Source: Fibrella aestuarina BUZ 2
GTDB taxonomy: Bacteria > Bacteroidota > Bacteroidia > Cytophagales > Spirosomataceae
DNA: 64,000 nt
NCBI RefSeq assembly: GCF_000331105.1
Contig: NC_020054.1
Span: 3,107,451-3,171,450 of the forward strand
Direction of reading: 5' to 3'
This document shows, in pieces, positions 33,711-40,879 of this stretch. A program made the position numbers and the translations under genes. Numbering within the stretch: position 1 is the first letter of the stretch; each line of letters begins with the position of its first letter. The notes below the pieces were generated by a model. The model was not told the origin of the DNA. It saw only the letters and a list, made by a program, of their open reading frames with translations, and made no database searches.

Positions 33711-34619
33711 ATGGAACGCTTCGGAGTTGGAATTACCAGAACCATAGATAATCAGCAGGAACTAATATTCAAATGCGCCATTTCTGAGGATACGTACAAA
33801 GATTATTCCAAGCATTATTTAAATATAAGTAAATTTTTTAATCAGCAAGAATTATTTCAAATGCTAGCTGTTAATTATCTAGAGCTTAATGAATATTTTG
33901 AGAGCGTATTGGGACAGTTTATACAGAAAGCAAGTGCTAATATGTTAAACGATGATGATGGTGTAATCTACCTTGTCTCAAGAAATTCTAATAGATTGCT
34001 CTTGAATCTGCTTTCTTCTGTTAGAACATATTTAGATCACACAACTACATATCTAAAAAGAAAATATCCAAAAGATTCAGATCAAGTTAAAGTATTCATA
34101 AAAAAAACAAATGAATTGTATGATAATAATTTCGAATATAGATTTATAGGCAAGTTAAGGAACTATGCTCAGCATTGTGGATTGCCTATGAATGGTATTG
34201 ATATTTCTATAGTATTGAGTGCTGAAAACAAAAGGCAATTAGTTATTGCCCCGTTGTTTAAGATGAATGCACTCATTAATGATTTTGATGAATGGGGTTC
34301 TCGGCTTAAAGAGGATTTTAAAGTTATTAATTATGATTTGAAAGCATTAAAAATAATGGCTGTCTATTATGACTTAATGATGGAATTGAATCAGACAGTA
34401 ATTGAAATTGAAAGCAAAGCACTTGGTGATAGTATAAGTTTCTTGGAGAATTTTAAGCATGAATATTTTTCTGCTGAAGAAATAGGAGATTCAAATAATA
34501 CAACAAAGTGTTGTGTTCTTTCTGAGATTGTTCGTGGAGACCCGAATACACGTGAGATTACATTTTCAGCTCAGGTCTACCCATCTCTAATAATTGAAAT
34601 TATCAAGACTGTGTTGTAA
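33711..34619 (+). CDS. uncharacterised protein with HEPN-like Rx4H motif
   Basis: The product is a 302-residue, mostly helical soluble protein encoded in AT-rich DNA. I do not recognise a named family. The segment KLRNYAQHCGLP contains R150-N-Y-A-Q-H155, an exact R-x4-H with the polar residue after Arg, as in HEPN domains whose members are often metal-independent RNases in toxin-antitoxin and phage-defence systems. The preceding helices (NRLLLNLLSSVRTYLDHTTTYL, about 94-116) resemble the HEPN core. The stop TAA overlaps the ATG of the next gene by one base, so the two are translationally coupled. RNase activity is inference; no antitoxin is identified. Confidence 0.6.
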   Translation: MERFGVGITRTIDNQQELIFKCAISEDTYKDYSKHYLNISKFFNQQELFQMLAVNYLELNEYFESVLGQFIQKASANMLNDDDGVIYLVSRNSNRLLLNLLSSVRTYLDHTTTYLKRKYPKDSDQVKVFIKKTNELYDNNFEYRFIGKLRNYAQHCGLPMNGIDISIVLSAENKRQLVIAPLFKMNALINDFDEWGSRLKEDFKVINYDLKALKIMAVYYDLMMELNQTVIEIESKALGDSISFLENFKHEYFSAEEIGDSNNTTKCCVLSEIVRGDPNTREITFSAQVYPSLIIEIIKTVL

Positions 34620-35848
34620 TGACGCATTATTTTATGAATAACATGGAGATCAATGACAAGGGTAAAGCAGGGGAGGAGTTTGTTAATAATTTAGCTTACG
34701 ACACGTACTTAAAATATTGGTGTTACCCAGGTCCGATAGATCTAAACGGCGACAGCAAAGAGATTTGTGATCTGTTAGTCTTGTTTCAAGATGTGTGTAT
34801 CATCGTCTCAGTTAAGAATTATGATTTTCCTGATGCTTCAATTGAAGTTAAGAAACAAAGATATGAGAAGAAAGTAGTTGCGAAGTCATCAAGTCAATTG
34901 TATGGAGCTGAGAGAAAGCTTTTCGATTCGAAGTATGAGATATTTATAAAGCACCCAGAACGAGAGCCAGAAAAATTTAATAAAGAAAAATTTCGACGTG
35001 TATACAGGATAACTATAAATGTAGGTGAGCAAATAGAAGATTATGCATTAGCAAGTTCTAATAAAAAAGGATTTGTTTCTATTTTAAATAGGGACAGTTT
35101 TACTAAGATATTGCAGGAACTCGACACAGTTAAAGACTTGATTGATTATTTAGATGAAAGAGAAAAGTTTCTTACTTTAAATAAATGTAGTATATGGTAC
35201 GGTGAAGAGAAAAATATTTTATCTGTTTATCTTAGAAATGCAAGAGAATTTCCGGAAGAGTATTTTCAGGAGCAAGAAAATCAAAAAGTAATTGATTTGC
35301 TTGGAAATTGGGAATTTTACGATAATCATTCAAGCGTAGCTGCAAAGCGATATGCTAATCGAAATAGTTACTTTATAGATAGACTCGTTAATGAGTACGT
35401 TTTGCCTCTCCCAAACGGCGCTGATACTCTTGCCTTAGAGCTTATGAGTCTTGATAGATTAGAACGTCGTGCAGTGGTAGAAGCACTATTGGGAATTGTT
35501 GCACAATGCGTTGAGAACGATCCTGACGAAGTTGGTCGAAGATTCTTTGAATGTAATTCGATAGGATATTTAATGTTATATTTTCCTAACGAACTATCAG
35601 ACAGTGAAGTGGATAAATTGATGAATGCAGCAAGTATGATGTATTCGTATAAAAAACGATATGATCGTATTGTTTGCTTGGCTGCTAACTACAATATAGA
35701 GCGATATAGATTTGGAATGTTTGAATGGCCTGCGTATCCATTTGATAGTGGATATGCAGAATATGTTGAAAAGCTCATTAAGTTTGTTGGGTGGTTCATA
35801 AATGAGCAGTCGTTCTTATACTCTGCTACCGAATACCCCGATGAGTAA
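34619..35848 (+). CDS. uncharacterised protein with PD-(D/E)xK-like N-terminal domain
   Basis: The product is 409 residues, AT-rich like its upstream partner. The first 150 residues look like a restriction-endonuclease fold: KGKAGEEFVNNLA (E19/E20 on a helix), then EICDLLVLF (D51) and IIVSVKNYD, in which the expected (D/E)xK reads S64-V-K66. The rest (about 160-409) is helical with no motif I recognise. The family looks like unnamed proteins I recall from scattered bacteria but cannot verify. Serine in place of the acidic residue may mean a migrated active site or loss of cleavage. ATG at 34619 overlaps the upstream stop; M6 and M9 are alternative starts. Confidence 0.55.
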   Translation: MTHYFMNNMEINDKGKAGEEFVNNLAYDTYLKYWCYPGPIDLNGDSKEICDLLVLFQDVCIIVSVKNYDFPDASIEVKKQRYEKKVVAKSSSQLYGAERKLFDSKYEIFIKHPEREPEKFNKEKFRRVYRITINVGEQIEDYALASSNKKGFVSILNRDSFTKILQELDTVKDLIDYLDEREKFLTLNKCSIWYGEEKNILSVYLRNAREFPEEYFQEQENQKVIDLLGNWEFYDNHSSVAAKRYANRNSYFIDRLVNEYVLPLPNGADTLALELMSLDRLERRAVVEALLGIVAQCVENDPDEVGRRFFECNSIGYLMLYFPNELSDSEVDKLMNAASMMYSYKKRYDRIVCLAANYNIERYRFGMFEWPAYPFDSGYAEYVEKLIKFVGWFINEQSFLYSATEYPDE

Positions 35849-35866
35849 TTGCCCACGGCCGCTTTA

Positions 35867-35891
35867 ATGTAATTGGCGTAGGCAATTACAT
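35867..35891. terminator. hairpin after the accessory cassette
   Basis: Perfect 9-base arms ATGTAATTG (35867-35875) and CAATTACAT (35883-35891) with a 7-base loop lie 19 bases after the second cassette gene. There is no T-run, so its role as terminator is uncertain; it is also where composition returns to chromosomal values. Confidence 0.4.
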
Positions 35892-35905
35892 ATCGGAGTA
35901 ATCTG

Positions 35906-36286
35906 CTATCGATTAATAGTTGTAATGCATGGCGGTCGTTCTATAACCTCTACATCTCCTAGCATCTGGTACGTTTCGGTGTAATATGGCTGGGTACGTT
36001 TACGACGTTTGACGCATCCGCATTTGGTGCATCTAGTCGATTGCCCCCAGCAAGGCTTACCGTTCCATTTGTGGCGCTCGTTGCCCGGTACAACCCGCGC
36101 GGGCTTGACTTCTTGTAGGTGCACCAGCTTGCCGGTGTGCCAGATACAGTATTGTATGGCGAAATCGGTAAGCTGGTTTATCAGTCCAATGGTCGTGTAT
36201 GTGTCGAGCATGGAGTCAATCGGCATATTGACCGACTCTGCATCGTAATACCGTTGCTGCTGGCCCTGTAGGTAAGGCTTGAGCAT
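35906..36286 (-). CDS. small zinc-ribbon-like protein, unknown
   Basis: The product is 126 residues. The C-terminal half has STRCTKCGCVKRRKRTQPYY and a late cysteine in RPPCI, suggesting one half of a zinc-binding knuckle; the N-terminal half is helical with Gln/Tyr-rich start. I do not recognise a family. The GC content is intermediate and the gene carries two GGTACGTT octamers (35968, 35993), so it belongs with the chromosome or an older insertion rather than the AT-rich cassette. It could be of phage or mobile origin. Reality of the gene is moderately supported by the coherent composition. Confidence 0.45.
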   Translation of the reverse strand: MLKPYLQGQQQRYYDAESVNMPIDSMLDTYTTIGLINQLTDFAIQYCIWHTGKLVHLQEVKPARVVPGNERHKWNGKPCWGQSTRCTKCGCVKRRKRTQPYYTETYQMLGDVEVIERPPCITTINR

Positions 36287-36680
36287 CTACATTATGGCAT
36301 CGCTCATGAGTAGGCTTAGGATACGCCCAGCAGTCAGCAGGCCCGTTGTGTTGTTGATCAGCTACAGGCCAATGTTGTTAGGTGCGGGTAGGTAGGGTTG
36401 TATGTCCAGAAGGGGGGAGGGGCAACCGGGTAGCTCCAGGTTTTGAAACTAGTAGTCCTACACAGTTCTAATAGTATAGTTTTATAGTATATTTGCGGGA
36501 GAAAAAGCCGTATACGTGGCTGATACTCACCCAAATTTTGTACGATTATTAGTCTGTTGAAAAAGTAGAGGACAGCCTGAAAAACCTTTTTGTGCCGAAA
36601 TTTCGTTTATATTTCGGCCACTATTTAAACAGGCTACCGAACGACCTAAGGACGAACGCACCGGCAACGGCGCATTGACT
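36287..36680. other. intergenic region with structured segment upstream of proline dehydrogenase
   Basis: No gene is seen. A TATATTTG string at 36488-36495 fits the Bacteroidota -7 consensus TAnnTTTG. Further down, a nested structure has outer arms AGCCTG (36575-36580) and CAGGCT (36629-36634) around an 8-base hairpin GCCGAAAT (36594-36601) / ATTTCGGC (36611-36618). The string TCTGTTGAAAAAGT just before resembles ends of some transposons, so a decayed element is possible. Confidence 0.45.
36488..36495 (+). promoter_or_regulatory. candidate -7 element for the proline dehydrogenase gene
   Basis: TATATTTG matches the TAnnTTTG consensus. The -33 region has no good TTTG at 19-21 bases, so the call is weak; transcription from here would give a leader of about 180 bases holding the structured segment. 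Confidence 0.3.
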
Positions 36681-37925
36681 ATGTCGAACCGAAGTAATCT
36701 AATGTCTCCCCCTCCTCAGCCGGTCGCCACTGCCACCCTGAGCAATGCTCAACCGGTCTCATTCGAGGATACGTCGATATCCTTCTCTTCCCAGTCCGAT
36801 TTCAAGTTACGAAAAACGTACTGGCTCTTTGCGTTGATGAATAAAGGTTGGCTGGTAAAATTAGGGACTTTTTTCATAAAACTGGCCCTAAACCTGCAAC
36901 TGCCCATCAAAGGGCTCATCAAAAACACGATTTTCGAGCAGTTCTGCGGCGGCGAAACCATCCGCGACTGTGAGAAGACGATTCAGTACCTGCACAACGC
37001 ACACGTGGGCACCATCCTCGATTATTCGGTTGAGGGGGAAGAAAACGAGAAGTGTTTTGACAGCACGGTACTTGAAATCCTCCGCACCATCGAGCGGGCC
37101 AGCGAATCGCAGGACATCCCGTTTTCGGTATTTAAAGTAACCGGCGTGGCCGAAACCGAGCTGCTCGAAGCCGTTCAGCGCGGCGACGAACTGAGCGAAG
37201 CCGATCAGGCTGCCTTTGCCCGGGTTCGCGAGCGGGTGCAGACTCTCTGCCAGCGCGCCCACGATAAGAACGTACGCATCTTCATCGATGCCGAAGAAAG
37301 CTGGATTCAGGACACGATCGACTGCCTGGCCTACGAGATGATGGACCGCTTTAACCACGAGCGTTGCGTTGTCTACAACACCTACCAGATGTACCGCTGG
37401 GAGATGTATGACCAGCTGACGAAAGCCACCGAACAGGCGCGTCTGAAAGGGTATTTCCTGGGTGCCAAGCTGGTGCGCGGGGCCTATCTGGAAAAGGAAC
37501 GCATCCGGTCGCACGAAGACGAGTATCAGGATCCTATCCAGGCTACGAAGGAAGATACCGACCGCGATTTTAACCGCGCCATCGATTTCTGCCTGACCAA
37601 CCGCGATGTGGTGTCGATCTGTCTGGGTACGCACAACGAGTACAGCTGCCAGTACACCATCGGGCAGATGAAGCGGATGGGCATCGAGCCCAACGACCCG
37701 CACATCTACTTTGCGCAGTTGCTGGGTATGAGCGACAACATCTCGTATAACCTGGCCAATGCCGGGTACAACGTAGCGAAGTATGTGCCCTATGGCCCCG
37801 TTGAAGCCGTGATGCCGTATCTGTTCCGGCGGGCCGAAGAAAATAAATCCATTGCTGGCCAAAGCAGCCGCGAGTTCAACCTCGTCAAGAGCGAACTCGA
37901 ACGCCGGAAGGGTTGTAAAAAATAA
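36681..37925 (+). CDS. proline dehydrogenase
   Basis: The product is 414 residues, the single-function PRODH found in Bacteroidota. It is a FAD-binding TIM barrel; visible signatures are IFIDAEESWIQDTIDCLAYEMM, NTYQMYRWEMYDQLTKATEQA, YFLGAKLVRGAYLEKERI and the terminal segment YGPVEAVMPYLFRRAEENKS with the paired Arg that binds proline. It oxidises proline to pyrroline-5-carboxylate, delivering electrons to the quinone pool. ATG at 36681 is chosen over an in-frame TTG at 36675. No P5C dehydrogenase gene is adjacent. It is followed by lspA after a long inverted repeat. Confidence 0.93.
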   Translation: MSNRSNLMSPPPQPVATATLSNAQPVSFEDTSISFSSQSDFKLRKTYWLFALMNKGWLVKLGTFFIKLALNLQLPIKGLIKNTIFEQFCGGETIRDCEKTIQYLHNAHVGTILDYSVEGEENEKCFDSTVLEILRTIERASESQDIPFSVFKVTGVAETELLEAVQRGDELSEADQAAFARVRERVQTLCQRAHDKNVRIFIDAEESWIQDTIDCLAYEMMDRFNHERCVVYNTYQMYRWEMYDQLTKATEQARLKGYFLGAKLVRGAYLEKERIRSHEDEYQDPIQATKEDTDRDFNRAIDFCLTNRDVVSICLGTHNEYSCQYTIGQMKRMGIEPNDPHIYFAQLLGMSDNISYNLANAGYNVAKYVPYGPVEAVMPYLFRRAEENKSIAGQSSREFNLVKSELERRKGCKK

Positions 37926-37927
37926 CG

Positions 37928-38009
37928 GTTTGACGTTTGAGGTCTGATCGCTACTGTTGAGCGTCCATCGTGCGCGCCACCGGTAGCCGTCAGACTTCGA
38001 ACGTCAAAC
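37928..38009. repeat. inverted repeat between proline dehydrogenase and lspA
   Basis: Arms 37928-37947 and 37990-38009 pair at 18 of 20 positions with a 42-base loop; both are built of GTTTGACGTT and GTCTGA units. It may end the upstream transcript or regulate the downstream lspA, which starts 11 bases after it. Confidence 0.6.
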
Positions 38010-38020
38010 GCTTTTTGTAG

Positions 38021-38905
38021 ATGATTCAGAAAAACCCCATTCGTTTTTTCCTGCTGGCCCTGTTGCTGATTGGCATTGATCAGGCTTCCAAGCTCTGGAT
38101 TCTGCACTACATGCAGGAACACCTGTATATGCCTATCCACGTTATCGGCGACTGGCTGAAGTTTCAGTATGTGCTGAATCCCGGCATGGCCTTCGGAATG
38201 GAGCTGAATCACCAATACGGCAAGCTATTCTTGAGTGTGTTCCGCTTGTTTGCGATGGCGGGAATTGGCTGGTATCTGGTTTATCTGGCCAAACGCGGTG
38301 CACCCAATGGCCTGCTCTACGCCATGGCGCTGATTCTGGCGGGGGCTATCGGGAACGTCATCGACAGCACGTTTTATGGCGTTTATCTGAACAATGCGCC
38401 CTATGGTGCCCCCACGCCCTGGTTTCACGGGCAGGTGATCGACTTTATTTTTGTAGACGCCTGGGAAGGTATTTTGCCCCGCTGGATTCCAATCTGGGGT
38501 GGTCAATACTTCTCGATGCCCATCTTCAATTTTGCCGACTCGTGCATCTTCGTGGGCGTCTGCCTGATTCTGTTCTTCCAGCGCCGCTTCTACCAGGAGC
38601 AGGCGCAACACGATAATCTGCTCCCTGACGCCCCCGATGCCACCAACGCGGCTGTGCTCCCAACGGCCGAGGTGTTCGACGAAACCGAACGGACGGAACG
38701 TAACCAGCCGGATGAGGTGACCAATGCCACTGACCAACAGGACTTAGAGCAAGCCGACGCTGACGAAACCAGCGTACCTGCGGCTGAGACACTGCCTGAC
38801 AACGTACCTGACTCAGCCCCCAGCCGATTCGAGCCAGCTCCGGTTCACACGGAGGAGCCGGTAACAACACCCGTCCTGAACGAATCCGACGAGCAGAAGA
38901 AATAA
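38021..38905 (+). CDS. lspA: lipoprotein signal peptidase with long C-terminal tail
   Basis: The product is 294 residues. The first 190 form a four-helix signal peptidase II; catalytic aspartates are D115 in GNVIDSTFYG and D173 in FNFADSCIF, with the conserved N-terminal GIDQASKLWI and NPGMAFGM. It cleaves diacylglyceryl prolipoproteins in the inner membrane, a step the many lipoproteins in this window need. Residues about 193-294 are an unusual extension, rich in Asp, Glu, Thr and Pro (DETERTERNQPDEVTNATDQ), predicted disordered and cytoplasmic. Typical LspA is about 160-220 residues. The extension is in frame and has the same base use, so it is not an annotation artefact. Confidence 0.93.
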   Translation: MIQKNPIRFFLLALLLIGIDQASKLWILHYMQEHLYMPIHVIGDWLKFQYVLNPGMAFGMELNHQYGKLFLSVFRLFAMAGIGWYLVYLAKRGAPNGLLYAMALILAGAIGNVIDSTFYGVYLNNAPYGAPTPWFHGQVIDFIFVDAWEGILPRWIPIWGGQYFSMPIFNFADSCIFVGVCLILFFQRRFYQEQAQHDNLLPDAPDATNAAVLPTAEVFDETERTERNQPDEVTNATDQQDLEQADADETSVPAAETLPDNVPDSAPSRFEPAPVHTEEPVTTPVLNESDEQKK

Positions 38906-38922
38906 GGCGTAAGATCGCAGTA

Positions 38923-38974
38923 AAATAAGGCCTGATGGCTAAGCAGTTTGCCGCTTAGCCATCAGGCCTTATTT
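38923..38974. terminator. bidirectional terminator between lspA and the S15 hydrolase gene
   Basis: Perfect 22-base arms (38923-38944 and 38953-38974) enclose an 8-base loop between two convergent genes. Confidence 0.8.
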
Positions 38975-40851
38975 CATTTCAGCACCGTTACCGTAATGCC
39001 TGAGGCGTCGGTGAAAAGGCGGATGGTCGCTTTCTGGTAATCGGCTTCGGTGACGTCGTTAGCGGCTTTGAACGTCTGCGGATTGCGGTCCACCAGTGGA
39101 AACCACGAGCTCTGCACCTGCACCATCAGCCGGTGTCCTTTTTTGATGGTGTGCAGCGCGTCATTTAACGTAAACGAGACCGTCGTAGGTACGTTCAGGT
39201 TGGGTGTAAACGCGGTTGGCCGCTCCATCGACTGCCGGAATTTACCCCGCATCACATCAGCGCGAATCAGGCGCTGATAACCACCCATCGTCGCAACTCG
39301 GGCACCCGCTACGGTTGGGCGTGGGCTTTGGGCCGTATCAGGCAGCACGTCGATGACTTTAACAATAAAATCGGCGTCGGTACCTGTGGTGGCTACGCGC
39401 AGATTGACACCAATCGGGCCGGCCAGCGTGAGGTCTTCCGTGAGCGGCTCTGTCTGAAATACCAGCACGTCGGGGCGGCGGGCCGCAAACCGCTGATCTT
39501 CGATCAGGTAGGCATTGTTGCGCCGCGACCAAGTGCCATCCGTGTAGGGCACGGGCTTGGCCGGATCACTGATGTATTCCACCGAATTGGACGCCGTGCC
39601 TGATGAGGTCGATTTAAAGCTTGTCGACGTCAGCTTGCCGTTCTGGTTGAGCGAAAACACAATACGCTGGCTGTTGGTCGTCGGCCATTTATCGAAACTT
39701 TGCCACTGGTTCGTGCCTGTGTTAAACAGCCGCGCTTCGTCTTTCCCGAATGTGCCTTTGTCTTTCAGGTAGTACGTAAAAAAAGGCGTTTCCAACTCAT
39801 CGCGGTAGGTTTGGGCGGTGTTGCTCCCAAACTGAAAATCGCCCAGCCCCAGCCACTCGCGGCGTGCCCAGGCTCCGTGCGTCCATGGCCCCATCACCAG
39901 TTGGTTTTTGTTCTGCGGACGCTTTTCAAGCGCTTCGTACGTTTTCAGCGCCCCAAACAAATCTTCAGCGTCGTACCAGCCGCCTACCACCAGCGTGGCC
40001 ACCCCCGTCGGTACCCGGCCCAACGCGCGGCGGATGTCGCGGCTTTGCCAGTAGGCATCGTAGGTATCATGCTGCACATACTCGTTCCAGATTTTGCCTT
40101 TGTTGTTGAAATAGGCCGCTCCGTTGGCATTTTTGACCGGACCAAGGTTCAGAAAAAACTGATAGACGTCGGGCGTACGGTTCGAAAACAGAACGTCGTA
40201 ATTGGCAACCGGACCGGAACGCGGCGCGTCGAAATAATTCATGAACGAGAAATTGTCGAGCAGGAAAAACGCCCCGTTGTGGCGGGCATCGTCGCCCATA
40301 AACTCGTCGGTGACGGGAGCCTGCGGCGACACCGCCCGGATGGCCGGGTGCGCGTTGGGCAGCGCCGCTGTGGCGTAAAAACCGGGGTAGGAGATGCCCG
40401 TAATACCCACACGGCCGTTGTTGTTCGGGATGTTCTTGAGCAGCCACTCTACCGTGTCGTAGGTGTCGGTACTTTCGTTGATAGTGCCGCCCGCAGGTGT
40501 CATCTCCTCAAAATCGCCCTCGCTCATGTAGCGGCCGCGCACGTCCTGATACACGAAAATAAACTTTTCGCGCGACAGCTCTACTGACGGGCCAGGGCCG
40601 CTTTTGGGGTAGTTCCCCTCGCCGTAAGGGCCCGCCGAGTAGGGGGTTCGCTCCATCAGAAACGGGTATTTAGCGCTGCCCGACGCATCCTTGGGAACGT
40701 AGATGACCGTGTACAGTTTCTTGCCGTCGCGCATGGCAATCTGCCGGTCGAGCTTGGTGTAGTTGTCGCGCACGAAGGCCGAGTCGGTGGGCGTTTGGGC
40801 CAGACCGGGCAGGGCTATTAGTAAGCTAATGAGGGTGATGAAAAGCCGCAT
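38974..40851 (-). CDS. secreted CocE/NonD family hydrolase (peptidase S15)
   Basis: The product is 625 residues with signal peptide MRLFITLISLLIALPGLA. It has the alpha/beta-hydrolase domain of X-Pro dipeptidyl-peptidase/cocaine-esterase-type enzymes: nucleophile S154 in GITGISYPG, the oxyanion Tyr region FLMERTPYSAGPYGEG, the helical cap, and the C-terminal jelly roll (about 410-625, DFIVKVIDVLPD, GHRLMVQVQSSWFPLVDRNPQTF). ATG at 40851 is chosen because of the signal peptide; the frame is open to 40962. Function is an esterase or aminopeptidase in the periplasm; substrate unknown. The M28 peptidase gene lies upstream on the same strand, so both may serve peptide turnover. Confidence 0.9.
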   Translation of the reverse strand: MRLFITLISLLIALPGLAQTPTDSAFVRDNYTKLDRQIAMRDGKKLYTVIYVPKDASGSAKYPFLMERTPYSAGPYGEGNYPKSGPGPSVELSREKFIFVYQDVRGRYMSEGDFEEMTPAGGTINESTDTYDTVEWLLKNIPNNNGRVGITGISYPGFYATAALPNAHPAIRAVSPQAPVTDEFMGDDARHNGAFFLLDNFSFMNYFDAPRSGPVANYDVLFSNRTPDVYQFFLNLGPVKNANGAAYFNNKGKIWNEYVQHDTYDAYWQSRDIRRALGRVPTGVATLVVGGWYDAEDLFGALKTYEALEKRPQNKNQLVMGPWTHGAWARREWLGLGDFQFGSNTAQTYRDELETPFFTYYLKDKGTFGKDEARLFNTGTNQWQSFDKWPTTNSQRIVFSLNQNGKLTSTSFKSTSSGTASNSVEYISDPAKPVPYTDGTWSRRNNAYLIEDQRFAARRPDVLVFQTEPLTEDLTLAGPIGVNLRVATTGTDADFIVKVIDVLPDTAQSPRPTVAGARVATMGGYQRLIRADVMRGKFRQSMERPTAFTPNLNVPTTVSFTLNDALHTIKKGHRLMVQVQSSWFPLVDRNPQTFKAANDVTEADYQKATIRLFTDASGITVTVLK

Positions 40852-40879
40852 GGATGAAAACAGATAAATTGGGGTAAAG

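Noticed and set aside
33449..36680. integrative element with att repeats or integrase
   Set aside because: No integrase, transposase, tRNA or flanking direct repeat could be found around the AT-rich cassette.
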